Of a stretch of DNA of 64,000 bases, positions 63,609 through 64,000 are shown in pieces. Within the stretch, counting starts at the first letter, position 1. Each line of letters begins with the position of its first letter. The notes beneath the pieces are model-generated. The model did no database searches. It saw nothing but the letters and a program-made list of their open reading frames with translations, and was not told the DNA's origin. The position numbers and the translations under genes are program-made. The stretch is from Niallia circulans (GTDB lineage Bacteria; Bacillota; Bacilli; Bacillales; Cytobacillaceae), in the NCBI RefSeq assembly GCF_003726095.1, contig NZ_CP026031.1, forward strand, positions 2,914,001 through 2,978,000. Direction: 5' to 3'.

Positions 63609-64000
<392 letters not shown>

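Overview
The window comes from a low-GC, Gram-positive, spore-former-type Bacillaceae chromosome. Most genes are close counterparts of Bacillus subtilis genes (gtaB/galU, tagU, tagF, tagD, tagB, tagA, ssbB, pgcA, metNPQ, xpt-pbuX, bceRSAB, malA-glvR), ribosome binding sites are strong AGGAGG types, and Gram-positive regulators (S-box, guanine riboswitch, cre sites, a ComK box) are visible. A relative of Niallia or Bacillus is likely; the species cannot be fixed from sequence alone. No rRNA, tRNA, phage, IS element or CRISPR array was seen.

Layout. 0-15 kb is a cell-surface region: a secreted PA14-repeat protein (partial), galU, an LCP ligase, tagF divergent from tagD-tagB, a VOC protein, galE, a large wall-anchored GH13 amylopullulanase behind two cre sites, and tagA. 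Together these supply wall teichoic acid (linkage unit by TagA/TagB, CDP-glycerol by TagD, polymer by TagF, attachment by the LCP protein) and UDP-sugars. 15-18.6 kb holds a cyclic-di-GMP riboswitch in front of a SinI-like antirepressor, ssbB with a well-spaced ComK box, pgcA and a frameshifted cupin gene. 18.8-31.6 kb has a chemoreceptor, a minisatellite of 18 x 41 bp, an MFS/hydrolase/NMT1-type ABC operon, an MpsC-like orphan, an aldehyde dehydrogenase, a tail-anchored GAP1-like protein and a second minisatellite of 52-bp units. 31.6-41 kb holds a NERD protein, oxidoreductases, tmrB, a di-iron Fe-S repair gene divergent from a Crp/Fnr regulator with an Fnr-like box between them, a gene relic and a Pro/Gly-rich protein. 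40.9-51 kb has a second c-di-GMP riboswitch before a small membrane protein, ykvA, nupC, a SAM-riboswitch operon metN-metP-metQ-amidohydrolase, a guanine-riboswitch operon xpt-pbuX and a soluble chemoreceptor. 51.2-55.8 kb is a complete Bce-type antibiotic-sensing module. 55.8-64 kb has a UDG-like protein, patB, a PAS histidine kinase, an MFS protein, small membrane proteins, a YdeI-like protein, and glvR with the 3' part of malA.

The most interesting signal is the pair of c-di-GMP-I riboswitches. In both, the 3' strand of aptamer helix P1 can instead pair with the ribosome binding site, which predicts translational ON switches. The first drives a SinI-like antirepressor, so c-di-GMP would feed directly into relief of SinR-type biofilm repression. 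The two minisatellites are the other unexplained structures; both lie where the 3' UTR of a minus-strand gene should be.
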